6,669 nucleotides of DNA from Bacteroidota bacterium (GTDB lineage: Bacteria > Bacteroidota > Rhodothermia > Rhodothermales > UBA10348). Each line of letters starts with the position of its first letter. Position 1 is the stretch's first letter. Position numbers and translations under genes: made by a program. Below the pieces are notes generated by a model. The model was not told the origin of the DNA and searched no databases. It was given only the letters and a program-made list of their open reading frames with translations. Positions 1 to 5,430 of the stretch are shown in pieces. The DNA is taken from the NCBI GenBank assembly GCA_004356385.1, contig SMXL01000059.1:1-6669 (forward strand), read 5' to 3'.

Positions 1-17
1 AGAAAACCTTACGATAC

Positions 18-692
18 GTGATCGTCGCAATTGACGGACCAGCGGGATCGGGCAAAAGCTCTACCGCCAGAGCTTTGGCCAACAGTACAGGATTCGTCTA
101 CCTTGACACGGGAGCGATGTACCGAGCCGTGGCGCTTCGGTTTCTGCAATTAAATGTTGAGGCTACCGAAGAAAACGTAGGCTTGGTCTGGGAGAATTTC
201 TCTCTGGATCTTAGCAGCTCACCGGAAGGAATGAAAGTATACATGAACGGATCTGATGTGTCCAAAGAAATCCGCACTCCCGAGGTCACCGCTATGTCTT
301 CGAGGGTAAGTACTCTGCCGGAAGTTCGACGACGGATGGTCCGTGAACAGCGGAGAATCGCCTCTTCTCGAGAAAAAGACGGTAGTGGTGTGATCGTCGA
401 AGGAAGAGATATCGGAACCGTCGTTTTTCCTTTTGCAAGTGTAAAGATTTTCCTGGATGCATCGCCTGAAGTCCGAGTAAACCGACGCATGATTGATTTT
501 CAGAAGGAGGGTCACGAAGTGGACCGTTTGGAACTGGAAAGGGATCTGCTTGAAAGAGACAAACGAGATAAAACTCGAGACATTTCTCCGCTCAAGAAAG
601 CAGTTGATGCTATCGTGATCGATACGACGCATCTATCGCTGGAAGAACAGATTCTGTGCATCGAATCGATCATCCGGGAACGAATGAACTAA
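18..692 (+). CDS. cmk: Cytidylate kinase (CMP/dCMP kinase)
   Basis: Cytosolic nucleoside monophosphate kinase that transfers phosphate from ATP to CMP or dCMP, giving CDP/dCDP for RNA, DNA and CDP-activated lipid precursors. The 224 residues match the usual family length. Visible motifs are the P-loop GPAGSGKSS (residues 7-15), LDTGAMYR (29-36), the CMP-binding insert with RTPEVT and the following PEVR (86-104), EGRDIGTVVFP (128-138), and the Arg/Asp-rich lid RDKRDKTRDISPL (180-192). The start is GTG at 18, which places the P-loop at the expected distance from the N-terminus. The frame stays open to the left edge, so a start a few codons outside the window cannot be excluded. No Shine-Dalgarno sequence precedes GTG. 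The gene lies directly upstream of rpsA on the same strand, a widespread bacterial arrangement, but a terminator-like hairpin separates the two. Function is certain; only the exact start is open. Confidence 0.97.
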   Translation: MIVAIDGPAGSGKSSTARALANSTGFVYLDTGAMYRAVALRFLQLNVEATEENVGLVWENFSLDLSSSPEGMKVYMNGSDVSKEIRTPEVTAMSSRVSTLPEVRRRMVREQRRIASSREKDGSGVIVEGRDIGTVVFPFASVKIFLDASPEVRVNRRMIDFQKEGHEVDRLELERDLLERDKRDKTRDISPLKKAVDAIVIDTTHLSLEEQILCIESIIRERMN

Positions 693-711
693 CGTATTGT
701 TGGATCGCAGT

Positions 712-747
712 CTACACCATTTTCGAGCTCGCGTGAGCAAGGTGTGG
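712..747 (+). other. Two-tier hairpin in the cmk-rpsA intergenic region
   Basis: CTACACC (712-718) can pair with GGTGTGG (741-747), seven pairs with one G-U. Inside it, GCTC (727-730) pairs with GAGC (735-738) around a four-base GCGT loop. The two helices are separated by an uneven internal loop. It lies only 19 bases after the cmk stop and just before a stronger terminator-like hairpin. It could be part of the cmk 3' end, stabilising the mRNA, or of an rpsA leader. In E. coli the rpsA leader is folded and bound by S1 itself, so a structured leader is plausible here, but that role is inferred. Pairing was done by eye. Confidence 0.4.
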
Positions 748-754
748 TTCTATT

Positions 755-790
755 CCTCTGTTAAACCGAGAAGATTTATCAGAGGTTTTT
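755..790 (+). terminator. Intrinsic terminator or attenuator between cmk and rpsA
   Basis: CCTCTG (755-760) pairs with CAGAGG (780-785). After one U-U mismatch the stem continues with TAAA (762-765) against TTTA (775-778), leaving a nine-base loop (766-774). Five T residues follow at once (786-790). This is the classical shape of a rho-independent terminator. Lying between two genes usually described as co-transcribed, it should either end cmk transcription, leaving rpsA with its own promoter in 791-868, or act as an attenuator in a longer rpsA leader. I saw no convincing -35/-10 pair in 791-868. Confidence 0.7.
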
Positions 791-868
791 GTTCATTTTA
801 AACAACGCATCCGATCGATTCTTCTTACCGTGCCTTGGCGCGGCGAATCGAGATTTGTACCCGCAAGC

Positions 869-3421
869 ATGGCTGACAATCAGCAAAAACCAAACGAAGA
901 CACCGTGGCGACTGAAGATGTTGCCGTAGAAGACGCACCAGAATCTACTGAGGAACCGAAAGACGATAGCCCATCCGAAAATCAGGTAGATCAACCGGAT
1001 TCCGAGACCGACTCCCCGTCACAGACCGAAGACCCATCACCCGATTCTGCTGACGAAGCTCCCGCTGAGGAAGCGTCCCAGTCAGATTCAACTGAAGCGG
1101 ATCCTGAATCATCATCAGGCGATTCGGACCCAGACACCGCTCCTGCCGATCCAGAAGCTCCCCAAGCCGAGGATGAACCGCCCGCCATGACTCCGCCAAA
1201 GGGAATGATCGGGTACACCGGTAAGATGTTAGGAGATGTCATAAAGCTTGAGGATCTGGAAACGGGATTAGAACCCGAGGCTCACGTCCTGGGAAGGGAT
1301 GAACTGACGAAAATGATCGAAACGACCCTGGTCCATGTTTCTGAGCATGAGATTGTAAAGGGTACGATTATCAACATCGCCGAAAAGGACGTCGTCATCG
1401 ACATCGGTTTCAAAAGTGATGGAATCGTTGCCAGAAACGAGTTTGGAGATGAAATCGCTACGGGTGACGAAGTTGAAGTATTCCTCGAGAGAATAGAGGA
1501 TTACCACGGACAACTGGTGTTGTCAAAAATTAAAGCGGATACCGTTCGCCGCTGGAATCGTGTTGAAGACGCACACAAAAATGAAGAAATTATAGAGGGA
1601 ACGATTGTTCGCCGCATCAAAGGCGGCATGATCGTAGAACTGTTTGAAGGAATGGAAGCGTTCCTTCCAGGTTCGCAAATCGATGTGCGCCCTGTTCGTG
1701 ATTTTGACGCATATCTGGATAAACGGATGGAGTTTAAAATTGTAAAACTCAATCCCATAAATGAAAACATCGTCGTCTCGCACAAAGCGCTGATCGAGAA
1801 AGACTTGCAAGAGCAGAGGGAAAACATTCTCTCTGCAATGGAGCCGGGCCAGATACTGGAAGGTGCCGTTAAAAATATTACAGATTTCGGTGTCTTCATT
1901 GATTTGGGTGGCGTTGACGGACTTCTTCACATCACTGACCTTTCCTGGGGCCGCGTCTCACATCCGTCCGAACTGGTCAGCCTGGACGAGAAATTGAATG
2001 TGGTTGTTCTGGATTACGACCGAGAAAGACAACGCATCTCACTTGGGCTCAAACAACTCCAGCCGCATCCGTGGGACGAGATAACGGACAAATTTAGTCC
2101 AGACGACACGGTAGACGGAAAAGTCGTGTCAATCACGGATTACGGTGCATTTATCGAACTCCAAAAGGGAATCGAAGGGTTGGTTCATATCTCCGAAATG
2201 AGCTGGACAGAGCATATCCGACACCCCAGTCAGATGGTCTCGTTAGGCCAGATAGTGTCCGTGAAGATTTTGAACATCGATACGGAGGGGAAAAAAATCT
2301 CCCTTGGTATGAAGCAGCTTGAGCCGGATCCGTGGGAGAACATCGCAGAGCGATATCCGCCGGGAACGGTTCTGAAGGGTACCGTGAGAAATATCACGAA
2401 CTTCGGGGTTTTTGTGGAAATCGAACCGGGTATCGATGGCCTGGTTCACATCAGTGACCTCAGCTGGACCAAACGCGTCAGACACCCGAGTGAACAGGTG
2501 AAGAAAAGCCAGGAATTGGATGTGGTCGTTCTGAATATCGACACGAGCGATCGTAGAATATCTCTCGGTCACAAGCAGGTCGGAACGAATCCCTGGGCAC
2601 AGTTTGAGGAAGTTTACGCCGAGGGTGAGACCACGACTGCGACCGTTGTGCGTGTGGAGGAAAAAGGACTGGTCGTGGAGCTTCCGCTCGAAGTCGAAGC
2701 ATTCATTCCGGCCAAAGAGCTCCATCAAGTATCGAATCTGGATGATTCCTATCCGATTGGCGAAACGCTTGAAAGTCTTTTCGTTATCAGATTCAACGCC
2801 TCTCAGAAAGAAATCATACTTAGCGAAAAGGCAACAGAACGAGCAGCAGAACAAACGGAGCGAAAGGATAAAAAGAGAGAGGAGAGAAAGGTACAGACCC
2901 ATGAAAGAAAAGAGATTTCGAAATACACCAGGAAGGAAACCGCTTCTTCCAGTCCTGCGACGCTCGGTGAATTAAGTGGGCTGGCGGACCTGAAGGCCAA
3001 GATGGAAGCACAGGAGTCGGACGTAGACACCAGCGATAAAAAGCCTGAGGAGGCGATACCCGAACAGGATACCGACGCTCTCGTCGAAGGTTCAGCGGAA
3101 GTCGAATCAGAATCCGTCTCGGAAGCACCCGTTGAAATCGAAACAGAGTCATCGGTTGAAGCAGAAGTAGAGGAGAAACCGAAATCCAGAGGGCGAAAGA
3201 AAAAGCAGGCGGAAGAGGAAACCGAATCCGAAACAGCTACCGAAGACGAGAAATCCACGGTGGCGACTCGGGCTAAGAAAACCTCGGCCAAAAAGACAGC
3301 AACAAAAAAGACTCCGACTAAGAAGGCAGCAGCGACGAAATCCCCTGCGAAGAAGGCGGCTTCGAAACCCAAATCGAAGACAAAAGGGAAGAAGGACGCT
3401 GACGAGGATTCCTCTGAGTAG
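869..3421 (+). CDS. rpsA: 30S ribosomal protein S1 with extended acidic N-terminus and Lys-rich tail
   Basis: mRNA-binding protein of the small ribosomal subunit that captures and unfolds mRNA at translation initiation. Counting from ATG 869 (850 residues), six S1 (OB-fold) domains lie near residues 161-222, 241-306, 328-395, 413-482, 500-568 and 586-655. Domains 3-5 are the most alike, each with a G-FGVF/YGAF strand, GLLHI/GLVHI, an S-W-HPS motif and RISLG/KISLG, and are joined by PW-containing linkers. The first two are divergent, as in other S1 proteins where they anchor to the ribosome. Residues 1-106 are very rich in Asp, Glu, Ser and Pro. After domain 6 comes a charged, probably helical segment, then an acidic stretch, then a Lys/Ala-rich end. 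E. coli S1 has 557 residues, so nearly 300 residues here are extra. ATG 869 is preferred over the in-frame GTG at 830 because the latter would add an unusual Trp/Arg-containing leader; neither has a Shine-Dalgarno sequence. Hairpins flank the gene on both sides. Confidence 0.96.
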   Translation: MADNQQKPNEDTVATEDVAVEDAPESTEEPKDDSPSENQVDQPDSETDSPSQTEDPSPDSADEAPAEEASQSDSTEADPESSSGDSDPDTAPADPEAPQAEDEPPAMTPPKGMIGYTGKMLGDVIKLEDLETGLEPEAHVLGRDELTKMIETTLVHVSEHEIVKGTIINIAEKDVVIDIGFKSDGIVARNEFGDEIATGDEVEVFLERIEDYHGQLVLSKIKADTVRRWNRVEDAHKNEEIIEGTIVRRIKGGMIVELFEGMEAFLPGSQIDVRPVRDFDAYLDKRMEFKIVKLNPINENIVVSHKALIEKDLQEQRENILSAMEPGQILEGAVKNITDFGVFIDLGGVDGLLHITDLSWGRVSHPSELVSLDEKLNVVVLDYDRERQRISLGLKQLQPHPWDEITDKFSPDDTVDGKVVSITDYGAFIELQKGIEGLVHISEMSWTEHIRHPSQMVSLGQIVSVKILNIDTEGKKISLGMKQLEPDPWENIAERYPPGTVLKGTVRNITNFGVFVEIEPGIDGLVHISDLSWTKRVRHPSEQVKKSQELDVVVLNIDTSDRRISLGHKQVGTNPWAQFEEVYAEGETTTATVVRVEEKGLVVELPLEVEAFIPAKELHQVSNLDDSYPIGETLESLFVIRFNASQKEIILSEKATERAAEQTERKDKKREERKVQTHERKEISKYTRKETASSSPATLGELSGLADLKAKMEAQESDVDTSDKKPEEAIPEQDTDALVEGSAEVESESVSEAPVEIETESSVEAEVEEKPKSRGRKKKQAEEETESETATEDEKSTVATRAKKTSAKKTATKKTPTKKAAATKSPAKKAASKPKSKTKGKKDADEDSSE
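890..1183 (+). other. Acidic, disordered N-terminal extension of S1
   Basis: This stretch of rpsA encodes about 98 residues made mostly of Asp, Glu, Ser, Pro, Thr and Ala with almost no hydrophobic residues, so it is predicted to be disordered. It precedes a short more conserved-looking linker (GMIGYTGKMLGDVIKLEDL, starting near 1202) that leads into S1 domain 1. The negative charge is the opposite of the Lys-rich C-terminal tail, so the two ends could contact each other or keep the protein from binding RNA indiscriminately; that is inference. Confidence 0.8.
1349..2833 (+). repeat. Six tandem S1 domain repeats within rpsA
   Basis: Protein-level repeats, one per S1 domain, at about 1349-1534, 1592-1786, 1850-2053, 2105-2314, 2366-2572 and 2624-2833. 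Domains 3, 4 and 5 are the most similar to one another; each contains a G-V-hydrophobic strand, an aromatic FGVF or YGAF segment, HITDLSW/HISEMSW/HISDLSW, and a final ISLG. Similarity is clear in protein but diverged in DNA, as expected for old internal duplication and not recent slippage. Confidence 0.88.
3272..3379 (+). repeat. Histone H1-like Lys/Ala repeat at the S1 C-terminus
   Basis: Degenerate short repeats of the form (A/T)KK(T/A) encode a strongly basic tail (AKKTSAKKTATKK and similar, through KPKSK), ending in a short acidic cap DADEDSSE. A basic patch RGRKKK, resembling an AT-hook but lacking its usual Pro, lies just upstream at 3188-3205. Such tails in bacterial histone-like proteins bind nucleic acid without sequence specificity. 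Here it probably adds RNA or rRNA contacts to S1; this role is inferred. The matching codon repeats (aag/aaa, gca/gcg, act/aca) vary, so this is not a simple DNA microsatellite. Confidence 0.82.
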
Positions 3422-3450
3422 AAATCCGATACACATGAGTCAGGTATCTG

Positions 3451-3491
3451 ACAGAATCGGGGGCGGTACACGCGTTCTGCCCCCTTTCTGT
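3451..3491 (+). terminator. Strong hairpin terminator after rpsA
   Basis: GGGGGCGG (3459-3466) pairs with CTGCCCCC (3477-3484), eight pairs with one G-U, around a ten-base loop. Outside a small asymmetric bulge, ACAGAA (3451-3456) pairs with TTCTGT (3486-3491), extending the stem to 14 pairs. The 3' side has only a short T run (TTTCTGT), so termination may be incomplete, but the GC-rich core is very stable. It begins 30 bases after the rpsA stop and ends 14 bases before the likely ATG of the next gene. Confidence 0.75.
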
Positions 3492-3505
3492 ATGTGAATA
3501 ACAGT

Positions 3506-4333
3506 ATGGCAAATTATCCCAATTGGAAACAGGTCACTCCAAAAGAAGATCAGCTCGACAAAGCCTTACTCGACAGATCCAAAGGAAGGGTCAAGAAACT
3601 TCTGATTAAGCTTCTTAACGACGAAGAAATCTATCTCTACCACAGTTACGCCAATGCCGTTTCTGTGCGACGGTTGGGATACAACGATCACGGCCCGGTG
3701 CATGCTCGTATCACCACGTACAACTCGCTCAAGATACTGGGATACTTGAGTGAGGGTGGCGTTCAGACCTCTCTCGAGAGTGAAGAGATTGGCACGTTCG
3801 AAGATTCCGCTGTCGCCACGTTGCTTGGTTGTTTTTTACATGATGTGGGGATGTCCGTATCTCGAGACGAACACGAGTGGCATTCTCTAAATCTCATGGA
3901 CTCCGTTATCTCGAGGTATGTGACCGAACTGTTTCCCGATGACCTCGCAAAACAGACAGTCATTCGGTCGCTCTCGCACGAAGTCATCGTTGGTCATATG
4001 GCCCACATACGTATCCATTCTATTGAAGCGGGCGTGGTTCTCATCGCTGATGGCACCGATATGACCCGCGGTAGATCGCGCGTGCCCCTGAATATGGATC
4101 GCGATCCGATGGTGGGTGACATGCACCGCTACTCCGCGAACTCGGTCCGACGCGTTGAGATCAGTCGTGGTGAAGTAAAACCCGTACTCATCTCGGTTTT
4201 CATGGACGACGTGACGGGGCTCTTTCAGGTTGAAGAAGTCTTGATGACCAAAGTGAAGGCGTCTCCCATTATGTCACACCTTGAGATTGTTGCTCATGTG
4301 GAAGGGCAAGAGCCCAAATACTACTTGAAGTAG
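3506..4333 (+). CDS. HD-domain metal-dependent phosphohydrolase, uncharacterised family
   Basis: A 275-residue soluble protein of the HD superfamily, whose members cleave phosphate esters, often in nucleotides or cyclic nucleotides, using one or two metals held by His and Asp. From ATG 3506, likely metal ligands are H62/H66 in YNDHGPVHA, the HD pair H112-D113 in FLHDVGMS, H123/H126 in DEHEWHS, H158/H164 in SHEVIVGH, and D182/D185 in IADGTDM. The number of His residues suggests a two-metal site. A basic RGRSR stretch follows the last Asp. The final roughly 60 residues look like a separate small beta-rich domain. No membrane segment or signal peptide is seen. The NDHG-VHA motif resembles a conserved archaeal/bacterial HD family of unknown substrate, recalled and not searched. 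An in-frame GTG at 3494 would add four residues but abuts the upstream hairpin. The gene converges on the reverse-strand gene after a 48-base gap. The HD assignment is secure; the substrate is unknown. Confidence 0.87.
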   Translation: MANYPNWKQVTPKEDQLDKALLDRSKGRVKKLLIKLLNDEEIYLYHSYANAVSVRRLGYNDHGPVHARITTYNSLKILGYLSEGGVQTSLESEEIGTFEDSAVATLLGCFLHDVGMSVSRDEHEWHSLNLMDSVISRYVTELFPDDLAKQTVIRSLSHEVIVGHMAHIRIHSIEAGVVLIADGTDMTRGRSRVPLNMDRDPMVGDMHRYSANSVRRVEISRGEVKPVLISVFMDDVTGLFQVEEVLMTKVKASPIMSHLEIVAHVEGQEPKYYLK

Positions 4334-4381
4334 GCAAACATCACCGGTGAAATCATTGTCAAAGACGGCCATCAATGTCGT
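4334..4381. other. Convergent intergenic gap with a small palindrome
   Basis: Only 48 bases separate the stops of the HD gene and the reverse-strand gene. TCACCGGTGA (4341-4350) is a perfect ten-base palindrome, but it has no room for a loop unless the middle pairs are lost, and no T run follows on either strand. I do not see a convincing bidirectional terminator here. Confidence 0.3.
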
Positions 4382-5320
4382 TTATCGAAGCCTTTCGTAA
4401 GCGAGTCGCGCTGCAGCTAAATCCTCGATGGCAGAGCCTACGGACTTAAAAACCGTTACCTCTGACTCGGATACCCGACCCGGAATAGCATGGGTTGCTA
4501 ATTCCTTCAGATCCCCCTGCACCGAATCAAAGCTCCAAGCCCCACTCTCTGCAGCTAGGACCAAGTCTCCGGCCTCTGATTGCGCCCCGTCGTATGTATC
4601 CACGAACACCCTGCTCCTGACGATCAGATCATTATCCGTCTCACGCATGTTCGTTGTGTAGGCTCCGACCAGATCAACGTGAGTTCCTTCCCGTATCCAA
4701 GAGCCGAAAATTACAGGCTGTCTGCTCAGCGTCGCACACGAAACAATATCCGAATTTCGAACAGAGCCCTCAAGATCTTCGGTTAAACACGCAGGTTGAC
4801 CACTTTTTTGTAGTTCCTCAACGATACGTTCCGCTTTTTCAGACGATCGATTCCAAACATAAATCTTGGTCAGGTTTCTGACCGACGCGTGCGCGGAGAT
4901 CAGAGGCAATGCCATAGATCCGGCCCCAACCATCGTCATCGTGTTTGATTCCGGGCGCGAGAGAAATTTCGAAGCCAATGCCGACGTGGCTGCCGTTCGT
5001 AGCACCGTAAGGGTCTTTCCGTCTATGGTCGCCAATGGGAGTCCTGTTTTTCCGTCAAGCAGGAGATAGGTGGCCATTACGGAAGGCAGTCCGACAATGC
5101 CATTGGATGGGAAAATAGTCGCGATCTTTATCCCCACATACTCGCCAATACTCCAGGCAGGCATAAGAAGTAGTGCGGCGTCGAGATGCTCGGGTACCGA
5201 AATGGCGTGATGGTGTCTCTCCGGAACGATCGCATCCGACGAGAAGGCATCCTGGATCGTCTCGATTAGTGACGTATAATCCAGTGTTTCGACCAGGTTT
5301 TCGTGACCAATTGTGATCAT
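4382..5320 (-). CDS. Ornithine cyclodeaminase / mu-crystallin family protein (possible ketimine or imino-acid reductase)
   Basis: A 312-residue cytosolic NAD(P)-binding enzyme. The family includes ornithine cyclodeaminase (ornithine to proline plus ammonia), archaeal alanine dehydrogenase, pyrroline/piperideine-2-carboxylate reductases and mu-crystallin. Visible features are GIKIATIFPSN (residues 63-73) with likely substrate-binding K65, LTVLRTAATSALA (104-116) with R108, the Rossmann dinucleotide loop VGAGSMA (131-137), DLVGAYTTNMRE (216-227) with D216 at the place of the catalytic Asp of ornithine cyclodeaminase, and the signature FKSVGSAIEDLAAA (291-304). Length is normal and no key element appears missing. 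The usual GTGxQA loop is GAGSMA here, and the GA-x-x-P segment after D216 lacks its Pro, so true ornithine cyclodeaminase activity should not be assumed. ATG at 5320 is the start; the bases before it on this strand are pyrimidine-rich, without a Shine-Dalgarno sequence. It is divergent from the kinase-like gene and convergent with the HD gene, so it is probably transcribed alone. Confidence 0.88.
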   Translation of the reverse strand: MITIGHENLVETLDYTSLIETIQDAFSSDAIVPERHHHAISVPEHLDAALLLMPAWSIGEYVGIKIATIFPSNGIVGLPSVMATYLLLDGKTGLPLATIDGKTLTVLRTAATSALASKFLSRPESNTMTMVGAGSMALPLISAHASVRNLTKIYVWNRSSEKAERIVEELQKSGQPACLTEDLEGSVRNSDIVSCATLSRQPVIFGSWIREGTHVDLVGAYTTNMRETDNDLIVRSRVFVDTYDGAQSEAGDLVLAAESGAWSFDSVQGDLKELATHAIPGRVSESEVTVFKSVGSAIEDLAAARLAYERLR

Positions 5321-5430
5321 GAGAGCTAGAGGAGGCTAGAACTTTTCAACAATGAACGTGTGAGAGCGCTGGTCTGAATATATTCCGAACTTATGTATCG
5401 GTAATCGACTTCCATTCACTCGCATCCGAA
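5321..5430. promoter_or_regulatory. Divergent promoter region with GAATATATTC palindrome
   Basis: The 110 bases between two divergent start codons must hold the promoters of both genes, unless one is read from farther away. The AT-rich palindrome GAATATATTC (5376-5385) is the most striking element. It contains TATATT on both strands, so it could serve as a -10-like box or as a dimeric regulator site. No good -35 box sits at the standard distance on either strand, and I could not match the Bacteroidota TAnnTTTG -7 element. Treat the promoter role as positional inference. Confidence 0.4.

Noticed and set aside
98..632. Two overlapping reverse-strand open frames inside cmk
   Set aside because: They lie opposite conserved cmk motifs and show no protein family features.
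830..868. Upstream in-frame GTG start for rpsA adding 13 residues
   Set aside because: The added peptide (MPWRGESRFVPAS) is unlike the acidic sequence that follows, and ATG 869 gives a typical MADNQ-type N-terminus. Neither start has a Shine-Dalgarno sequence, so this is a preference, not proof.
2243..2902. Reverse-strand 219-codon open frame inside rpsA
   Set aside because: It lies wholly opposite clear S1 domains 4-6 and has no recognisable motif or start context of its own.
3188..3205. AT-hook DNA-binding motif in the S1 tail
   Set aside because: The RGRKKK patch lacks the Pro of the AT-hook core, and it lies in a generally basic tail, so nonspecific nucleic-acid binding is the better description.
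2803..3471. Reverse-strand 222-codon open frame over the rpsA 3' end
   Set aside because: It is the antisense of the low-complexity Glu/Lys/Ala tail; its product is a Ser/Phe/Ala/Val-rich string with no recognisable domain, as expected from such codons read backward.
4341..4350. Bidirectional terminator between the two convergent genes
   Set aside because: The palindrome TCACCGGTGA has no loop and no flanking T or A tract on either strand.
4428..5069. Several short forward open frames over the cyclodeaminase-like gene
   Set aside because: They are antisense to a full-length, well-conserved enzyme and contain no coherent domain.
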